From Azospirillum sp. TSO22-1 (GTDB lineage Bacteria; Pseudomonadota; Alphaproteobacteria; Azospirillales; Azospirillaceae): DNA of 64,000 nt. The notes under the pieces are model-generated. The model had not been told where the DNA came from, did not search any database, and saw nothing but the letters and a program-made list of their open reading frames with translations. Positions 18,878-30,537 of this stretch are shown here, piece after piece (position 1 is the stretch's first letter; the number at the start of each line of letters is the position of its first letter). The position numbers and the translations under genes are program-made. The DNA is taken from the NCBI RefSeq assembly GCF_003116015.1, contig NZ_LGQZ01000014.1, forward strand, positions 124,001 to 188,000. Reading direction: 5' to 3'.

Positions 18878-19734
18878 AGGCTTCCCCGCAGAACGTCGTC
18901 GATGTAGGCCCGCCGTAGGCCGAGCGCAACCGGGCCCGGCTTGCCGGTGCCGACGGTGTGGCCATCGATGCGGGTGACCGGCAGTGCGAAGGTGCCGGCC
19001 GACGACACGAACGCCTCACGGGCCGCCAAAGCCTCGGCCACGGTGAACGGCCGCTCTTCGATCGGCAACTCAGCCGCGCGGGCCAGACGCAGCAGCGCCA
19101 GACGGGTGACACCGTTGAGGATCTTGTGGCTCGGCTCGCGGGTGACCAGCATGCCCTCGGCCGTGACGATCCAGGCGTTGGAGGAGCAACCCTCGGTCAC
19201 CGTGCCGTCTGGATCGACCATCCACGCTTCGAAGGCGCCGGCTTCCGCCGCCTGCTGCTTGCCAAACACCTGGGCGAGCAGGCCGGTGGTCTTGATGTCG
19301 CGGCGGCCCCAGCGGATGTCGGGGATGGTGATGACCGGAACGCCGTCCTCCAGTTGCCCCGGCTGCGCCCAGCGCCGCACGCGCCGCGTGGTGATCACCA
19401 GCGACGACGGTCGCGGCGACGGGAAGCGGAAGTCGCGCGGCGCCACGCCGCGGCTCACCTGCATGTACACGGCGCCGTCGTGGATGCCGTTGCGGCGCGC
19501 CAGCTCACGTATGACCCGCTCCAGCACCCGGCGGCTGACCGGCCAGGGGATGCCCAACGCGGTCAGGCTGCGGTCCAGCCGGTCGAGGTGGCCGTCCATG
19601 TCGGCGAAGCGGCCGTCGAGAATGGTGACGACCTCATACACCCCGTCGGCGAGTTGGAAGCCGCGGTCCTCGATGTGGACCGCCGCACGGTCGTGCGGCA
19701 GATAGCGGCCGTTGACATATGCCCATCGAGCCAT
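18874..19734 (-). CDS. dat: D-amino-acid transaminase (class IV)
   Basis: This 286-residue PLP enzyme of fold type IV probably interconverts D-alanine and D-glutamate with their keto acids, supplying peptidoglycan precursors. It shows YVNGRYLPHDRAAVHIEDRGFQLADGVYEVV at the N-terminus, the PLP lysine in RWGRRDIKTTGLL (~145), the E of VTEGCSSNAW and the cofactor-phosphate loop HKILNGVTR. Branched-chain or aminodeoxychorismate relatives share the fold, so substrate is inferred from overall resemblance. It lies downstream of ntrX in many Rhodospirillales. Confidence 0.85.
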   Translation of the reverse strand: MARWAYVNGRYLPHDRAAVHIEDRGFQLADGVYEVVTILDGRFADMDGHLDRLDRSLTALGIPWPVSRRVLERVIRELARRNGIHDGAVYMQVSRGVAPRDFRFPSPRPSSLVITTRRVRRWAQPGQLEDGVPVITIPDIRWGRRDIKTTGLLAQVFGKQQAAEAGAFEAWMVDPDGTVTEGCSSNAWIVTAEGMLVTREPSHKILNGVTRLALLRLARAAELPIEERPFTVAEALAAREAFVSSAGTFALPVTRIDGHTVGTGKPGPVALGLRRAYIDDVLRGSL

Positions 19735-19786
19735 CGGTTTCTTCGTTCTTCTTCGTTCTCTGACCCGAGGAGGTAACAGCGTGTCT

Positions 19787-19821
19787 CAACCATCCGCGCC
19801 CCCAACGGGCGCGGATGGTTG
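19787..19821 (-). terminator. Strong hairpin between ntrX and dat
   Basis: A perfect 15-bp inverted repeat (19787-19801 with 19807-19821) with a 5-base loop lies 43 bases after the ntrX stop. There is no U run after the stem in the direction of transcription, so it may act as a processing or stability element or as a factor-assisted terminator. Confidence 0.6.
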
Positions 19822-19863
19822 ACGTTAACATTAAGTTTCTGACACACCAAGCGCCGAGGCATC

Positions 19864-21264
19864 TCAGTCGATGAACGCCTTCCCCTTCTCATTGCCGTGC
19901 ACGCCCAGGCTCTTCAGCTTGCGGTGCAGGGCGGAGCGTTCCATGCCGACAAAGGCGGCGGTGCGCGAGATGTTGCCGCCGAATCGGGTGACCTGGGCCA
20001 GCAGGTATTCGCGCTCGAACACCTCGCGCGCCTCGCGCAACGGCAGGCCCATGATCTCGCCGCCCTTGTCCCACTTCAGCACGGTGGGGGTGATGGCGCC
20101 GATCTCCGGCGGCAGCATGTCGGCGCGGATCGGCTCCTTGTGGTCGCCCTGCGCCATGATCAGCAGCCAATCCACCACGTTGCGCAGCTGGCGCACGTTG
20201 CCCGGCCAGTCGTAGGCCTGCAGCGCCGCCATGGCGTCCTCGCCGAACTCGCGCGCCGGCAGGCCGGCGGCCTCGGCCGAGCGGACCATGAAGTGCTTGG
20301 CCAGCAACGGGATGTCCTCGCGCCGCTCGGCCAGCGCCGGCACGCGGATCGGCACCACGGCGAGGCGGTAGAACAGATCCTGCCGGAAGCGCCCGTTCTC
20401 GATCTCGGCCTGGAGGTCGCGGTTGGAGGTGGCGATGACGCGCACGTCCACCTCGACCCGGTGGCCGCCGCCGACGCGCTCGAAGGTCTGTTCCTGGAGG
20501 GCCCGGACGATCTTACCCTGGGTTTCCAGCGGCATGTCGGCGACCTCGTCGAGCAGAAGCGTGCCGCCGTGCGCCTGCTCGAAGGTGCCGATCTTGCGGC
20601 CGCCGCCGTCGATGCCGCCCTCGGTGCCGAACAGCTCGATCTCCAGCCGGTCGGGGCGCATGGTGGCGCAGTTCAGCCCGACGAACGGGCCGGTGTTGCG
20701 GCGCGAGCGCTGGTGAAGCTGGCGCGCCACCACCTCCTTGCCAGAGCCGGCGGGGCCGGTGATCAACACGCGGCTGCCGGTCGGGGCGACCTTCTCGATG
20801 CTCTGGCGGACGTGGGTGATGGACGACGAGCGGCCGATCAGCTCCACTTCGCCGCCGGCGCGCAGACGCAGTTCCTCGTTCTCGCGCCGCAGACGGGCGG
20901 CCTCGATGGCGCGCTCGACCATCAGCAGCAGGCGGTCGGCCTTGAACGGCTTCTCGATGAAGTCGTAGGCGCCGATCTTGATGGCGCTGACCGCCGTCTC
21001 GATGGTGCCGTGGCCGGAGATCATGATGACCGGCAGGTTCGGGTGGTCCCGCATCAGCTGCTCGAGGATCTGCAAGCCATCAAGCCGGCTGCCCTGCAAC
21101 CAGATATCGAGGATGACGAGGTTCGGCCGCCGCGCGGCGACCTGGGTGAACGCCTCGTCGGCGTTGGCCGCCTCTCGCGTCTTGATCCCTTCGTCGTTCA
21201 GGATGCCCGCGATGAGCATCCGGATGTCCGACTCGTCATCGACGATCAGAATGTCATGAGCCAT
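19864..21264 (-). CDS. ntrX: Response regulator NtrX
   Basis: This 466-residue partner of sensor NtrY has a receiver domain ([11 protein letters not shown], phospho-acceptor in [10 protein letters not shown] in EKPFKAD), an AAA+ domain with P-loop GPAGSGKE and Walker [13 protein letters not shown], and a Fis-type HTH ([23 protein letters not shown]). The sigma-54 contact loop GAFTGA is absent: the segment reads [18 protein letters not shown]. Alphaproteobacterial NtrX proteins are known for this loss and often act with sigma-70. The ATG at 21264 overlaps the ntrY end by 11 bases. Likely roles: redox, nitrate and envelope control. Confidence 0.93.
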   Translation of the reverse strand: MAHDILIVDDESDIRMLIAGILNDEGIKTREAANADEAFTQVAARRPNLVILDIWLQGSRLDGLQILEQLMRDHPNLPVIMISGHGTIETAVSAIKIGAYDFIEKPFKADRLLLMVERAIEAARLRRENEELRLRAGGEVELIGRSSSITHVRQSIEKVAPTGSRVLITGPAGSGKEVVARQLHQRSRRNTGPFVGLNCATMRPDRLEIELFGTEGGIDGGGRKIGTFEQAHGGTLLLDEVADMPLETQGKIVRALQEQTFERVGGGHRVEVDVRVIATSNRDLQAEIENGRFRQDLFYRLAVVPIRVPALAERREDIPLLAKHFMVRSAEAAGLPAREFGEDAMAALQAYDWPGNVRQLRNVVDWLLIMAQGDHKEPIRADMLPPEIGAITPTVLKWDKGGEIMGLPLREAREVFEREYLLAQVTRFGGNISRTAAFVGMERSALHRKLKSLGVHGNEKGKAFID

Positions 21265-23572
21265 TGGCTGTCCGCCTCTGTTCACCGCCGGTCTGCGCCG
21301 GCCTTTCCTCCGCGGTGGCGGGCTCCGCCGCCGCGGTGTTGCGTGGGATGACCAGGGCGACGCGCGCGCCGCCCTCCGGCCGGTCGTCGAGCGTCAGCTC
21401 GCCACCGTGGTCCTCCATGATCTTCTTGACGATCGCCAGCCCCAGCCCGGTGCCCTTGGCCCGGGTGGTAACGTACGGCTCGGTCAGCCGGTGCCGCTCG
21501 TCCTGGGGAAGGCCCTTGCCGTTGTCCTCGACGACCAGCGCGACACGCTCAGCGTCGGCTTCGATGCGCACGCCGACGTGACCGGGCGGCGGCCCCCCGC
21601 CGTTCTCCGGCGCCGGGCGCCCCTCGATGGCGTCCACCGCGTTCTGCAACAGGTTGGTCAGCGCCTGGCTGATCTGCCGGGAATCGCAGGCGACGGTCAG
21701 CGGGCCTTGCGGCAGTTGCACGTCAAACTTCACCTTGCCGGCGTGCGCGCTGGTCTGCAGGAACACCGCCTGCCGAACGAGGTCGTTGACGTTGACCGGC
21801 TTCATCACCGGCTGCGGCATGCGCGCGAAGGCCGAGAACTCGTCCACCATGCGCCGGATGTCGTCCACCTGCCGGACGATGGTGTCCGTGCACATGGTGA
21901 ACACCTCGGTGTCGTCCGGGGTGATCTGCTTCAAATACTTGCGGCGCAGCCGCTCGGCCGACAGCTGGATGGGGGTGAGCGGGTTCTTGATCTCGTGCGC
22001 GATGCGACGGGCCACGTCGGCCCAGGCCGCCTTGCGCTGCGCGGAGACCAACTCGGTAATGTCGTCGAAGGTGACGACGTAGCCGCGGATCTCCCCTCCC
22101 CCGGCCTCGGCGCTGATGCGCACCAGCAAAGTCAGCGGCGCGGCGCCGGGGCGGCGGATCTGCACCTGCTCCTGCACCAGACGGCCGGGGCGGCGCGGCG
22201 CGTTGTCGAGCAACTCGCCCATCTCCGGCGACAGCTCGACGAGGCGGCGGCCGATCAGGGTCTCGGGGTCCTCGACGCCGAGCAGGCGGGCTGCCGAAAG
22301 GTTGGGCAGATTGATGATTCCGTCAGCATCCAGGCCGATCACACCGGCGGTGACGCCGCCCAGCACCGTCTCGGTGAAGCGGCGGCGCTGGTCGAGTTGG
22401 CTGTTGGCCTGGAGAAGCTCGCGCCGCTGGCTCTCGATCTCGGTGGTCATGCGGTTGAAGGCGCGCGACAGCAGCGCCAATTCGTCCTCGTCGCGCGGCT
22501 CCGAGACGCGGACCTGGAGGTCGCCAGCGCGCACCCGCTCGGCGGCGCCGATCAGGGCGGAGATTGGGCGGGCCAACCGCGTGGCAAAGTTCAGCCCCGC
22601 CCACACCGCCGCCATCAACAACAGCAGCGCCACGATGACGAAGATCGCCGTGAAGGTGATCTGCAGCGACCCGCGCTGCCCCTCCAGCTCGGTGTAGGAG
22701 GTCACCGCGCCCTTGGCGGCAGCGTAGTGCTGAAGCACCTTCGCCTCCACGACGCGGCCGACGTACAGATAGGTGTCGACGAAGCGGTCGAGGCGGATCA
22801 GCGCACGGACGCGGTCGTCGTTCTCGTGCACGATCAGCACGACCTCGCCGTTGCGCGCCTGCTCCAGGTTGGTGTCAGGGATCGGGTCGAACTCCAGCGC
22901 GAAGCTGAAGCCTGAGCGCGCCAGGATCCGCCCGGTCGTGCCGTGGAAGACGATGGCCTCGGACAGCGCGCGCAGCGCCGCCTGGGTGGAGACGACCTGA
23001 TCGAAGCGTTCCGGGTCGATGGACAGCCGCACCGCCTCCTGGTTCAGGTCGTTGGCCATGGCCAGGGCGTCGGCGCGGATGTTCTGCTGGTGCTCGTGCA
23101 GGTAGGCGCTCGCCACCTGCAGGGACTCATGCACCGCCGTGCGCACCTTGTCGCTGAACCAGGACTGGACGCCGACGTAGAAGAAGATCGCCGAGAACGC
23201 CGCCACAACGATGGCCGGAGCCACCGCCAGCAGGCTGAACACCGCGACCAGCCGGACGTGCAGCCGCGAGCCCGCCATGCCGCGCCGGTGCCCCATCCAG
23301 ATCTGCACGATGCGGCGCGCCACCAGCGCGGCCAGCAGCAGCAGCAGGACCATGTCGAGGATGAGCAGCAGCGTGACCGTACGCGGATTCGAGCCGCCGA
23401 ACGCCGCTGTCTCGGTCAGCGCACCGTAGGTGGCAAAGCCGGCTGCGATCGCCGCCAGGCTGAGCGCCACCGCCAGCCGCTTGGCGAGGCCGACCCGGCT
23501 GGCCCACCGCGAGAGCTGGGGCCAGAAGGTTGACGGTCGGTCCGCCGTCTTGTCGTGCATCTGAAGCGCCAT
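21254..23572 (-). CDS. ntrY: Sensor histidine kinase NtrY
   Basis: A ~772-residue membrane kinase. Hydrophobic segments near residues 30-55, 70-90 and 110-135 plus one before the HAMP (~310-330) enclose a large periplasmic sensor region. HAMP ([22 protein letters not shown]), PAS (~385-500), the H-box [22 protein letters not shown]-box [11 protein letters not shown], and ATP-binding glycine boxes DNGKGLP and [12 protein letters not shown] follow. It phosphorylates NtrX. Two ATGs (23572 and 23560) are possible starts, neither with a clear ribosome site. A hairpin at 23648-23685 separates it from ntrC. Confidence 0.92.
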   Translation of the reverse strand: MALQMHDKTADRPSTFWPQLSRWASRVGLAKRLAVALSLAAIAAGFATYGALTETAAFGGSNPRTVTLLLILDMVLLLLLAALVARRIVQIWMGHRRGMAGSRLHVRLVAVFSLLAVAPAIVVAAFSAIFFYVGVQSWFSDKVRTAVHESLQVASAYLHEHQQNIRADALAMANDLNQEAVRLSIDPERFDQVVSTQAALRALSEAIVFHGTTGRILARSGFSFALEFDPIPDTNLEQARNGEVVLIVHENDDRVRALIRLDRFVDTYLYVGRVVEAKVLQHYAAAKGAVTSYTELEGQRGSLQITFTAIFVIVALLLLMAAVWAGLNFATRLARPISALIGAAERVRAGDLQVRVSEPRDEDELALLSRAFNRMTTEIESQRRELLQANSQLDQRRRFTETVLGGVTAGVIGLDADGIINLPNLSAARLLGVEDPETLIGRRLVELSPEMGELLDNAPRRPGRLVQEQVQIRRPGAAPLTLLVRISAEAGGGEIRGYVVTFDDITELVSAQRKAAWADVARRIAHEIKNPLTPIQLSAERLRRKYLKQITPDDTEVFTMCTDTIVRQVDDIRRMVDEFSAFARMPQPVMKPVNVNDLVRQAVFLQTSAHAGKVKFDVQLPQGPLTVACDSRQISQALTNLLQNAVDAIEGRPAPENGGGPPPGHVGVRIEADAERVALVVEDNGKGLPQDERHRLTEPYVTTRAKGTGLGLAIVKKIMEDHGGELTLDDRPEGGARVALVIPRNTAAAEPATAEERPAQTGGEQRRTANGS

Positions 23573-23647
23573 GGATACCGGCCAAGGATGTTGCCGGAAA
23601 GGTACACACCTGTGGCGGACCTGCCAAGCGCGTTCAAGGTCATACCG

Positions 23648-23685
23648 CGAACGGCTCCGTTGCAAGGGTGCAAAGGAGCCGTTCG
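23648..23685 (-). terminator. Hairpin between ntrC and ntrY
   Basis: An 11-bp stem (23648-23658 with 23675-23685) encloses a second 5-bp stem (23660-23664 with 23669-23673) with a GGGA-type loop; only one mismatched pair interrupts it. It lies 47 bases beyond the ntrC stop and upstream of ntrY, so it probably ends or attenuates the dusB-ntrBC transcript. No U run follows. Confidence 0.6.
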
Positions 23686-23731
23686 GAAGAGTTCGCCTTT
23701 CGGCGGTGTCACATGATTATCACGGGCGATG

Positions 23732-25173
<1,442 letters not shown>

Positions 25174-25174
<1 letters not shown>

Positions 25175-26355
25175 CAGCGGGATCCCCGCTCGGCCCGGCC
25201 CGCGACACCCTCCCCAGGAACTTGCGATTCATCGTACATGGGCAGCGACACCTTGAAGACGGTACGGCGCGGCTGGCTGTCGAATTCGATGACGCCGCCG
25301 TGATCGCCGATGATCTTCGCCACCAATGCAAGACCAAGGCCAGTTCCATTGACCTTTGTGGTCACGAACGCGTCGAACAGGTTGGTGCGCAGGTCCTCGG
25401 GGATTCCGTCGCCGTTGTCCTGCACGGAAACCAGCAACGGCAAGGGAAGCCGCGTGTCGCCGCCCGGCAACGCCATGCGCACGCCGTGCTGGTAGGCGGT
25501 GGACAGCACGATCTCGCCGCCCTGCTCCGGGCAGGCCTCTGCCGCATTTTTAATCAGGTTGAGGAAGACTTGGATCAGCTGATCGCGGTTGCCCAGCACC
25601 GGCGGTAGCGACGGGTCGTAGCGCTCGACGAAGCGGATGTTCCGGCCGAAGCCGTTCTGGGCGATCTTGCGGACATGCTCCAGCACCGTGTGGATGTTCA
25701 CCGGTCCGCGCTCCAGCGGGCGGTCGGAGAACACCTCCATGCGGTTGACCAGCGCCACGATGCGGTCGGCTTCGTCGCAGATCAGGCGGGTCAGCACGCG
25801 GTCCTGCTCGTTGGCGTTCTCCTCCAGCAACTGGGCGGCGCCGCGGATGCCGGACAGCGGGTTCTTCACCTCGTGCGCCAGCATGGAGGCCATCGCCGTC
25901 ACCGAGCGTGCGGCGTTCCGATGGGTCAGCGAGTTGTCGATCTTGCGGGCCAGCGAGCGCTCATGCAGCGTCACGATCATGTGGTCGGAGCCGTCGCCCA
26001 TCGCCGCCACCTGCGCCGTCACCGTGTGCGGGCCGATGCGCGGGGTATCGATGGTGATCCCCTCCTGCGAAGCGCGCAGGCTGCCGCGTTGCGCCTGGGC
26101 CAGCAGCAGCAGGACCGGGCTGTCGGGGTTGAGCAGTTCGGCCAGCGACGTGCCTTCGATCATGCTGGCGCTGACGTCGAAGAACTCCTGCGCCTCGATG
26201 TTGACGAAGCGGATCTCGCCCGCGCCGTCCACCACCAGCACCGGGTCGGGCAGCGCGTTGAGCACCGCGTGCGGATCCACCGCGCCGGAGCCGCCGGAGC
26301 GGAGCGGAAGGCGCGGCGCACGCCGCGTTGCCGACGTGGCCATGCGCGACGACAT
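25174..26355 (-). CDS. ntrB: Nitrogen regulation sensor kinase NtrB
   Basis: A 393-residue cytosolic histidine kinase/phosphatase for NtrC. A PAS domain spans ~28-140 ([20 protein letters not shown]), the H-box is [20 protein letters not shown]-box [10 protein letters not shown], then [11 protein letters not shown] and [13 protein letters not shown]. No membrane segment is present. Activity is normally set by PII protein (GlnB) binding. The ATG overlaps the dusB stop and its own stop overlaps the ntrC start, so dusB-ntrB-ntrC is a translationally coupled operon. Confidence 0.96.
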
Positions 26356-27341
26356 CAGGCAGCCATCCTCTCGATCACGGGGGTGTAGAAGCGCCGGATC
26401 CGCTCGCGGACCGCGTCGGCGCCGTCGATCTGGTTGATTTCCTGGCGGAACTCGGCCGAGCCTTGCAGGCCCTTGGAGTACCAGGAAATGTGCTTGCGCG
26501 CGACGCGCACGCCCGGTTCGGTGCCGTAGTGGCTGAGCATGGCGTCGAAGTGCTCCAGGAGAGTGGCCAGCTGTGCATGCAGCGGCGGGTCGGGCCGGCG
26601 CTCGCCGGTGCGCAGGTAGTGCATGACCTGCGACGGAAACCAGGGGCGGCCGTAAGTGCCGCGGCCGATCATCACGCCGTCGGCGCCGGATTCGCCGAGC
26701 GCGCGGTCGACGTCCTCGAAGGTCTGGATGTCGCCGTTGACCAGCACGGGGATCGAGACGGCCTCCTTCACCTTGCGCACGAAGGCCCAGTCGGCGGTGC
26801 CGTTGTACATCTGGTTCCGCGTGCGGCCGTGGATGGTGATCATCCTGATTCCGGCCTCCTCGGCGATCTTCGCGAGGCGTGGCGCGTTGAGGTTGGCGTG
26901 ATCCCAGCCCATGCGGGTCTTCAGCGTGACCGGGACGTCCACCGCCTTGACGGTCGCCTCCAGGATGCGGCCGGCCAGCGGCTCGTCGCGCATCAGCGCG
27001 GACCCGGCGTAGCCATTGACCACCTTCTTCACCGGGCAGCCGAAGTTGATGTCGATGACGGCGGCGCCGCGGTCCTGGTTCAGCCTAGCCGCCTCGGCCA
27101 TCACCTGCGGCTCGCAGCCGGCAAGCTGCACCGCCATCGGGAACTCCTCCGGCACCGTCTCGACCATGCGCAGGGTTTGGCGGTTCTCGCGGATCATCGC
27201 CTGGCTGGCGACCATCTCGGACACGACGAGGCCGCACCCGGTGCGCTTGACCAGACGGCGGAACGGCAGGTCGGTGACGCCCGACATGGGGGCGAGGATC
27301 ACCGGATCCGACAAGGTGAGGGAACCGATCTGAATGGCCAT
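26355..27341 (-). CDS. dusB: tRNA-dihydrouridine synthase DusB (NifR3)
   Basis: This 328-residue flavoenzyme reduces specific uridines of tRNA. TIM-barrel motifs: [27 protein letters not shown] with the catalytic Cys, [33 protein letters not shown] and [11 protein letters not shown]. The gene is the classical nifR3, first gene of the nifR3-ntrB-ntrC operon of Azospirillum and Rhodobacter. ATG 27341 (MAIQIGSL) matches family starts; an ATG 33 bases upstream is in frame. A sigma-70-like promoter with an internal palindrome lies just upstream. Confidence 0.95.
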   Translation of the reverse strand: MAIQIGSLTLSDPVILAPMSGVTDLPFRRLVKRTGCGLVVSEMVASQAMIRENRQTLRMVETVPEEFPMAVQLAGCEPQVMAEAARLNQDRGAAVIDINFGCPVKKVVNGYAGSALMRDEPLAGRILEATVKAVDVPVTLKTRMGWDHANLNAPRLAKIAEEAGIRMITIHGRTRNQMYNGTADWAFVRKVKEAVSIPVLVNGDIQTFEDVDRALGESGADGVMIGRGTYGRPWFPSQVMHYLRTGERRPDPPLHAQLATLLEHFDAMLSHYGTEPGVRVARKHISWYSKGLQGSAEFRQEINQIDGADAVRERIRRFYTPVIERMAA

Positions 27342-27391
27342 CTCATCTGCCCAATTCGTGGGCGCATCTATCATTTGCTGGGATTTTGGGC

Positions 27392-27420
27392 AAGATACAC
27401 TTGGTCTGACCAGTTTGCAA
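27392..27420 (-). promoter_or_regulatory. Predicted sigma-70 promoter of dusB-ntrBC with central palindrome
   Basis: On the minus strand TTGCAA (27420-27415) is followed after exactly 17 bases by TATCTT (27397-27392), each matching the housekeeping consensus at four of six positions. The spacer holds the 11-base palindrome TGGTCTGACCA (27402-27412). It lies 51 bases upstream of the preferred dusB ATG. The palindrome differs from the usual NtrC site, so its protein is unknown. Confidence 0.45.
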
Positions 27421-27463
27421 GCGCGTGCGGCGCAGCAAAGCTGTCAGTCTTGACAATTGTTGA

Positions 27464-28279
27464 TCAACTCAACAGTACGTCCGCGACGAACTTGACGCCT
27501 AAATAGGCAAGCGTGAGCAAAAGATAGGCAATTAGCACAAGCCTTGCGGCGGTGCGCCCTCTTACGCCCGTTCGTATGTGCGCGAACAGCAGGCCGCCGA
27601 TGACCATGAAAGTGGCAAGCGAGAACAGCGTCTTGTGGTCGAAGCGCAGCGCGACGCCCTGCTCGTAATGCAGAACGGCCATGCCTGTGGCGAGTCCGGC
27701 GCCGAGCACCGCCTCCGACGCTCCCAACAGGCGGACCTGCAGGCGCTCGCTTTCCGCCATCGACGGCAGGAAGCGGGTCAGCGCGGTCGGCCGCTTGGCC
27801 TTCAACGCGCGCTCCTGCAGGAAGGCGGCGAGCGACGCGACCGCCGCCAGCGTCAACAGGGCGTAGGTGACCACCGAGACGGCGATGTGCACGTCGATCC
27901 AGATGCCCGGCGCACCGCCACGCAGCACCGGCGCCCGCGTCCCCTCCGCCAGAGTCGCCACCGCGGCGACGGCGACGAGGTAGGGCAGCAGCAGCGGCGA
28001 CAGCCGCCACGCCGAGCGGGTCAGCGTGCACAGCGCGGCGAACAGTACCATGCAGGCGGCGATGGTCACCCACAGCGCGGTCGGCAGCCCGGTCGTCCAG
28101 GCGCCGCCTACGCGCACCGCGGCCCACACCACCGGACCGAACACCGCCAGCGCCAGCGCTCCCCAGAACATGGCCGAGCGCCCCTGCTCCCCCGCCCCGC
28201 CGATGGCGCGGTACGGGTAGAGCGAGGCCGGCAGCAGCGCCAGCAGAGCCGTCAGGCTGAAGACGAGGTTTTGAGACAT
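27464..28279 (-). CDS. CcsA/HemX-like cytochrome c assembly family membrane protein
   Basis: A 271-residue inner-membrane protein with about eight hydrophobic segments. It resembles the YpjD/CcsA/HemX family: GIWIDVHIAVSVVTYALLTLAAVASLAAFLQERALK includes the conserved histidine and the -ER- exit, and FDHKTLFSLATFMVIGGLLFAHIRTGVRGR contains the second histidine expected to bind heme. Members handle heme in cytochrome c maturation or stabilise glutamyl-tRNA reductase, and the exact role here is unknown. The ATG at 28279 follows GGGAAGGG. It may be the last minus-strand gene before ispDF, with which it diverges. Confidence 0.78.
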   Translation of the reverse strand: MSQNLVFSLTALLALLPASLYPYRAIGGAGEQGRSAMFWGALALAVFGPVVWAAVRVGGAWTTGLPTALWVTIAACMVLFAALCTLTRSAWRLSPLLLPYLVAVAAVATLAEGTRAPVLRGGAPGIWIDVHIAVSVVTYALLTLAAVASLAAFLQERALKAKRPTALTRFLPSMAESERLQVRLLGASEAVLGAGLATGMAVLHYEQGVALRFDHKTLFSLATFMVIGGLLFAHIRTGVRGRTAARLVLIAYLLLTLAYLGVKFVADVLLS

Positions 28280-28377
28280 CACCCTTCCCTGCCCCGACCC
28301 TTGGCGGAGCACCGGGGACAGGCTAGGCTCCGCCGCGTCGCCGTCAAGTCGCAAATCACCAGCGGATCCTTCCCGTC

Positions 28378-29526
28378 ATGCCCACCTGCATTGCGCTGAT
28401 CGTCGCCGGCGGTTCCGGCCAGCGCTTCGGCGCCGAACGCCCGAAACAGTACCACGACCTCGCCGGCCGGCCGGTGCTCCGCCGCACGGTGGAGGCGTTC
28501 CTGCGCCATCCCGCCGTCGCCGGCGTGCAGGTGGTGATCCAACCGGCGCACCGCGACCTCTACGACGCCGCGGTCGCCGGCCTGGACCTGCCGGAGCCGG
28601 TGGCTGGTGGCGCCACCCGGCAGGACTCGGTGCGCAACGGGCTGAAGGCCCTGCCCTCCCCCGACCTCGTGCTGATCCATGACGCCGCCCGGCCGCTGAT
28701 CGACGCCGACACCATCCGGGCGGTGATCGATGCGCTTGCCGAGGTGCCGGGCGCGTTGGCCGCGGTGCCGGTGGCCGACACGCTGAAACGCGGCGATGGC
28801 GGGCATATCGCGGGAACGGTCGACCGCACCGCACTGTGGCGGGCGCAGACGCCGCAGGGCTTCCGCTACCCGGAGATCCTGGCGGCGCACCGCGACGCCG
28901 CCGGGCTCGACCTCACCGACGACGCGGCGGTGGCCGAGCGTGCGGGCTTGGCGGTGCGGCTGGTGACGGGCAAGGAGGAGAACTTCAAGGTGACCACCCA
29001 GGACGACTTGATCCGCGCCGAACGCCTCGTCCTGCAGTCGCTGTGGGACGTGCGCACCGGTACAGGCTTCGACGTGCACCGCTTCACCGAGGGCGACGCG
29101 GTCGTGCTGTGCGGCGTGCGGGTGCCGCACACACACCGGTTGGAGGGGCACTCGGACGCCGACGTTGGGCTGCACGCGCTGACCGACGCGATCCTCGGCG
29201 CCATCGGCGATGGCGACATCGGCAGCCACTTCCCGCCCAGCGACCCGCGCTGGCGCGGCTCCGACAGCGGCCGATTCCTCCAGCACGCCGCGGAGCTTGT
29301 CCACGAACGGGGCGGCGTCATCGCGCACGCCGACGTCACGCTGATCTGCGAGCGCCCGAAGGTCGGCCCGCACCGTGCGGCCATGGTGGCGCGGGTGGCC
29401 GAACTGCTGGGCATCGCCACTGAGCGCGTCAGCGTCAAGGCGACGACCACCGAGCGGCTGGGCTTTACCGGCCGCGGCGAGGGAATCGCCGCGCAAGCGG
29501 TAGCGACGGTGCGGCTTCCGGGATAG
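28378..29526 (+). CDS. ispDF: Bifunctional IspD/IspF isoprenoid enzyme
   Basis: This 382-residue fusion carries out two steps of the MEP isoprenoid pathway. Residues 1-~220 are the CTP:MEP cytidylyltransferase ([38 protein letters not shown]). Residues ~224-382 are the MECDP synthase (GTGFDVHRF with zinc ligands, [46 protein letters not shown]). The fused form is typical of alphaproteobacteria. No strong ribosome site precedes the ATG. pncC follows 28 bases after its stop. Confidence 0.97.
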   Translation: MPTCIALIVAGGSGQRFGAERPKQYHDLAGRPVLRRTVEAFLRHPAVAGVQVVIQPAHRDLYDAAVAGLDLPEPVAGGATRQDSVRNGLKALPSPDLVLIHDAARPLIDADTIRAVIDALAEVPGALAAVPVADTLKRGDGGHIAGTVDRTALWRAQTPQGFRYPEILAAHRDAAGLDLTDDAAVAERAGLAVRLVTGKEENFKVTTQDDLIRAERLVLQSLWDVRTGTGFDVHRFTEGDAVVLCGVRVPHTHRLEGHSDADVGLHALTDAILGAIGDGDIGSHFPPSDPRWRGSDSGRFLQHAAELVHERGGVIAHADVTLICERPKVGPHRAAMVARVAELLGIATERVSVKATTTERLGFTGRGEGIAAQAVATVRLPG

Positions 29527-29554
29527 GATGAACGTTCCACAGCCGGGGAGTCCC

Positions 29555-30052
29555 ATGTTCCCTGACCACATCCGCGATCTGGCCGCCAAGCTGCTGGCCG
29601 AGTACGGCCTGTCGGGGCGCATGGTCGCCGCCGCCGAGTCCTGTACCGGCGGCCTGATCGCTGGCGCGATCACCGATATCCCTGGCTCGTCCAAGGTCTT
29701 CGACCGCGGCTTCGTCACCTACACCAACGTCGCCAAGTCGGAGATGCTGGGCGTACCGCCGAGCCTCATCATGGCGCACGGGGCGGTCAGCGCCGAGGTG
29801 GCGGTGGCGATGGCAGTGGGCGCCCTGGCGAAGTCCAAGGCCGACGTGACGGTGGCGGTCACCGGCGTCGCCGGGCCGGACGGCGGCACCGAGGCGAAGC
29901 CGGTCGGGCGCGTCTACATCGCCACGGCGGTGCGCCGCGGCCCGGCGAAGGCGCGCGAGTACACCTTCTCCGGCGACCGCCATGAGGTGCGGATGCAGAC
30001 CGTGGAGTGCGCACTGGAGCGCCTGCGCGCGGCGCGCCCCGTGCTGACCTGA
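29555..30052 (+). CDS. pncC: PncC/CinA C-terminal domain nicotinamide-nucleotide amidase
   Basis: A 165-residue stand-alone CinA C-terminal domain: ESCTGGLIAGAITDIPGSSKVFDRGFVTYTN, KSEMLGV, AVSAEVAVAMAVGAL and VTGVAGPDGGTEAKPVGRVYIA. PncC deamidates nicotinamide mononucleotide to nicotinate mononucleotide for NAD recycling. The catalytic Ser/Lys region is intact. It lacks the N-terminal MoCF domain of full CinA. The ATG at 29555 follows GGGGAG; an ATG 27 bases upstream is possible. Confidence 0.9.
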   Translation: MFPDHIRDLAAKLLAEYGLSGRMVAAAESCTGGLIAGAITDIPGSSKVFDRGFVTYTNVAKSEMLGVPPSLIMAHGAVSAEVAVAMAVGALAKSKADVTVAVTGVAGPDGGTEAKPVGRVYIATAVRRGPAKAREYTFSGDRHEVRMQTVECALERLRAARPVLT

Positions 30053-30053
30053 G

Positions 30054-30518
30054 CTAGGCCGCGGTCGTGGCGCGCGCCGCGCCGTCGGCGCCATAGAGCT
30101 GGGCGGCACGCGTCTCGAACGCCTGCACCATGCGCTTGACCGCCTCGTTGAACAGCACGCCCATGATCTTCTGCAGGATCGCCGAGCGGAACTCGAAATC
30201 CACGAAGAAGTCGACGCACACGCCGCGTTCGTGCGGCGTGAAGATCCAGTGGTTGTTCAGGTACTGGAACGGCCCGTCGGTGTACTGGACGTCGATGCGC
30301 TTCGCCGCCTCGTTCAGCTCGACCCGAGAGGTGAAGCGCTCGCGCACCATCTTGAAGCCGATGACGAGGTCCGCGTACATGACGTTGCCTTCGCGCTTGC
30401 GGATGCGCGACGCCATGCACCAGGGCAAAAACTCCGGGTACTTGTCCACCTCGGCGACCAGACGGTACATCTGGTCGGGGGTGTAGGGCAGGACCTTCTT
30501 CTCCGCGTGCGTCGGCAT
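30054..30518 (-). CDS. RatA/COQ10-family START-domain protein
   Basis: A 154-residue SRPBCC/START-fold protein: AEKKVLPYTPDQMYRLVAEVDKYPEFLPWC, VMYADLVIGFKMVRERFTSRV, GPFQYLNNHWIFTP and CVDFFVDFEFRSAILQKIMGVLFNEAVKRM. In mitochondria COQ10 binds ubiquinone and is needed for respiration. E. coli RatA was described as a ribosome-associated toxin, but in alphaproteobacteria a quinone-binding role is more likely. The gene lies 19 bases downstream of lipA, a conserved pairing. Its stop is two bases from the pncC stop. Confidence 0.9.
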   Translation of the reverse strand: MPTHAEKKVLPYTPDQMYRLVAEVDKYPEFLPWCMASRIRKREGNVMYADLVIGFKMVRERFTSRVELNEAAKRIDVQYTDGPFQYLNNHWIFTPHERGVCVDFFVDFEFRSAILQKIMGVLFNEAVKRMVQAFETRAAQLYGADGAARATTAA

Positions 30519-30537
30519 TCCGTCGTTCCCCGCCTCC

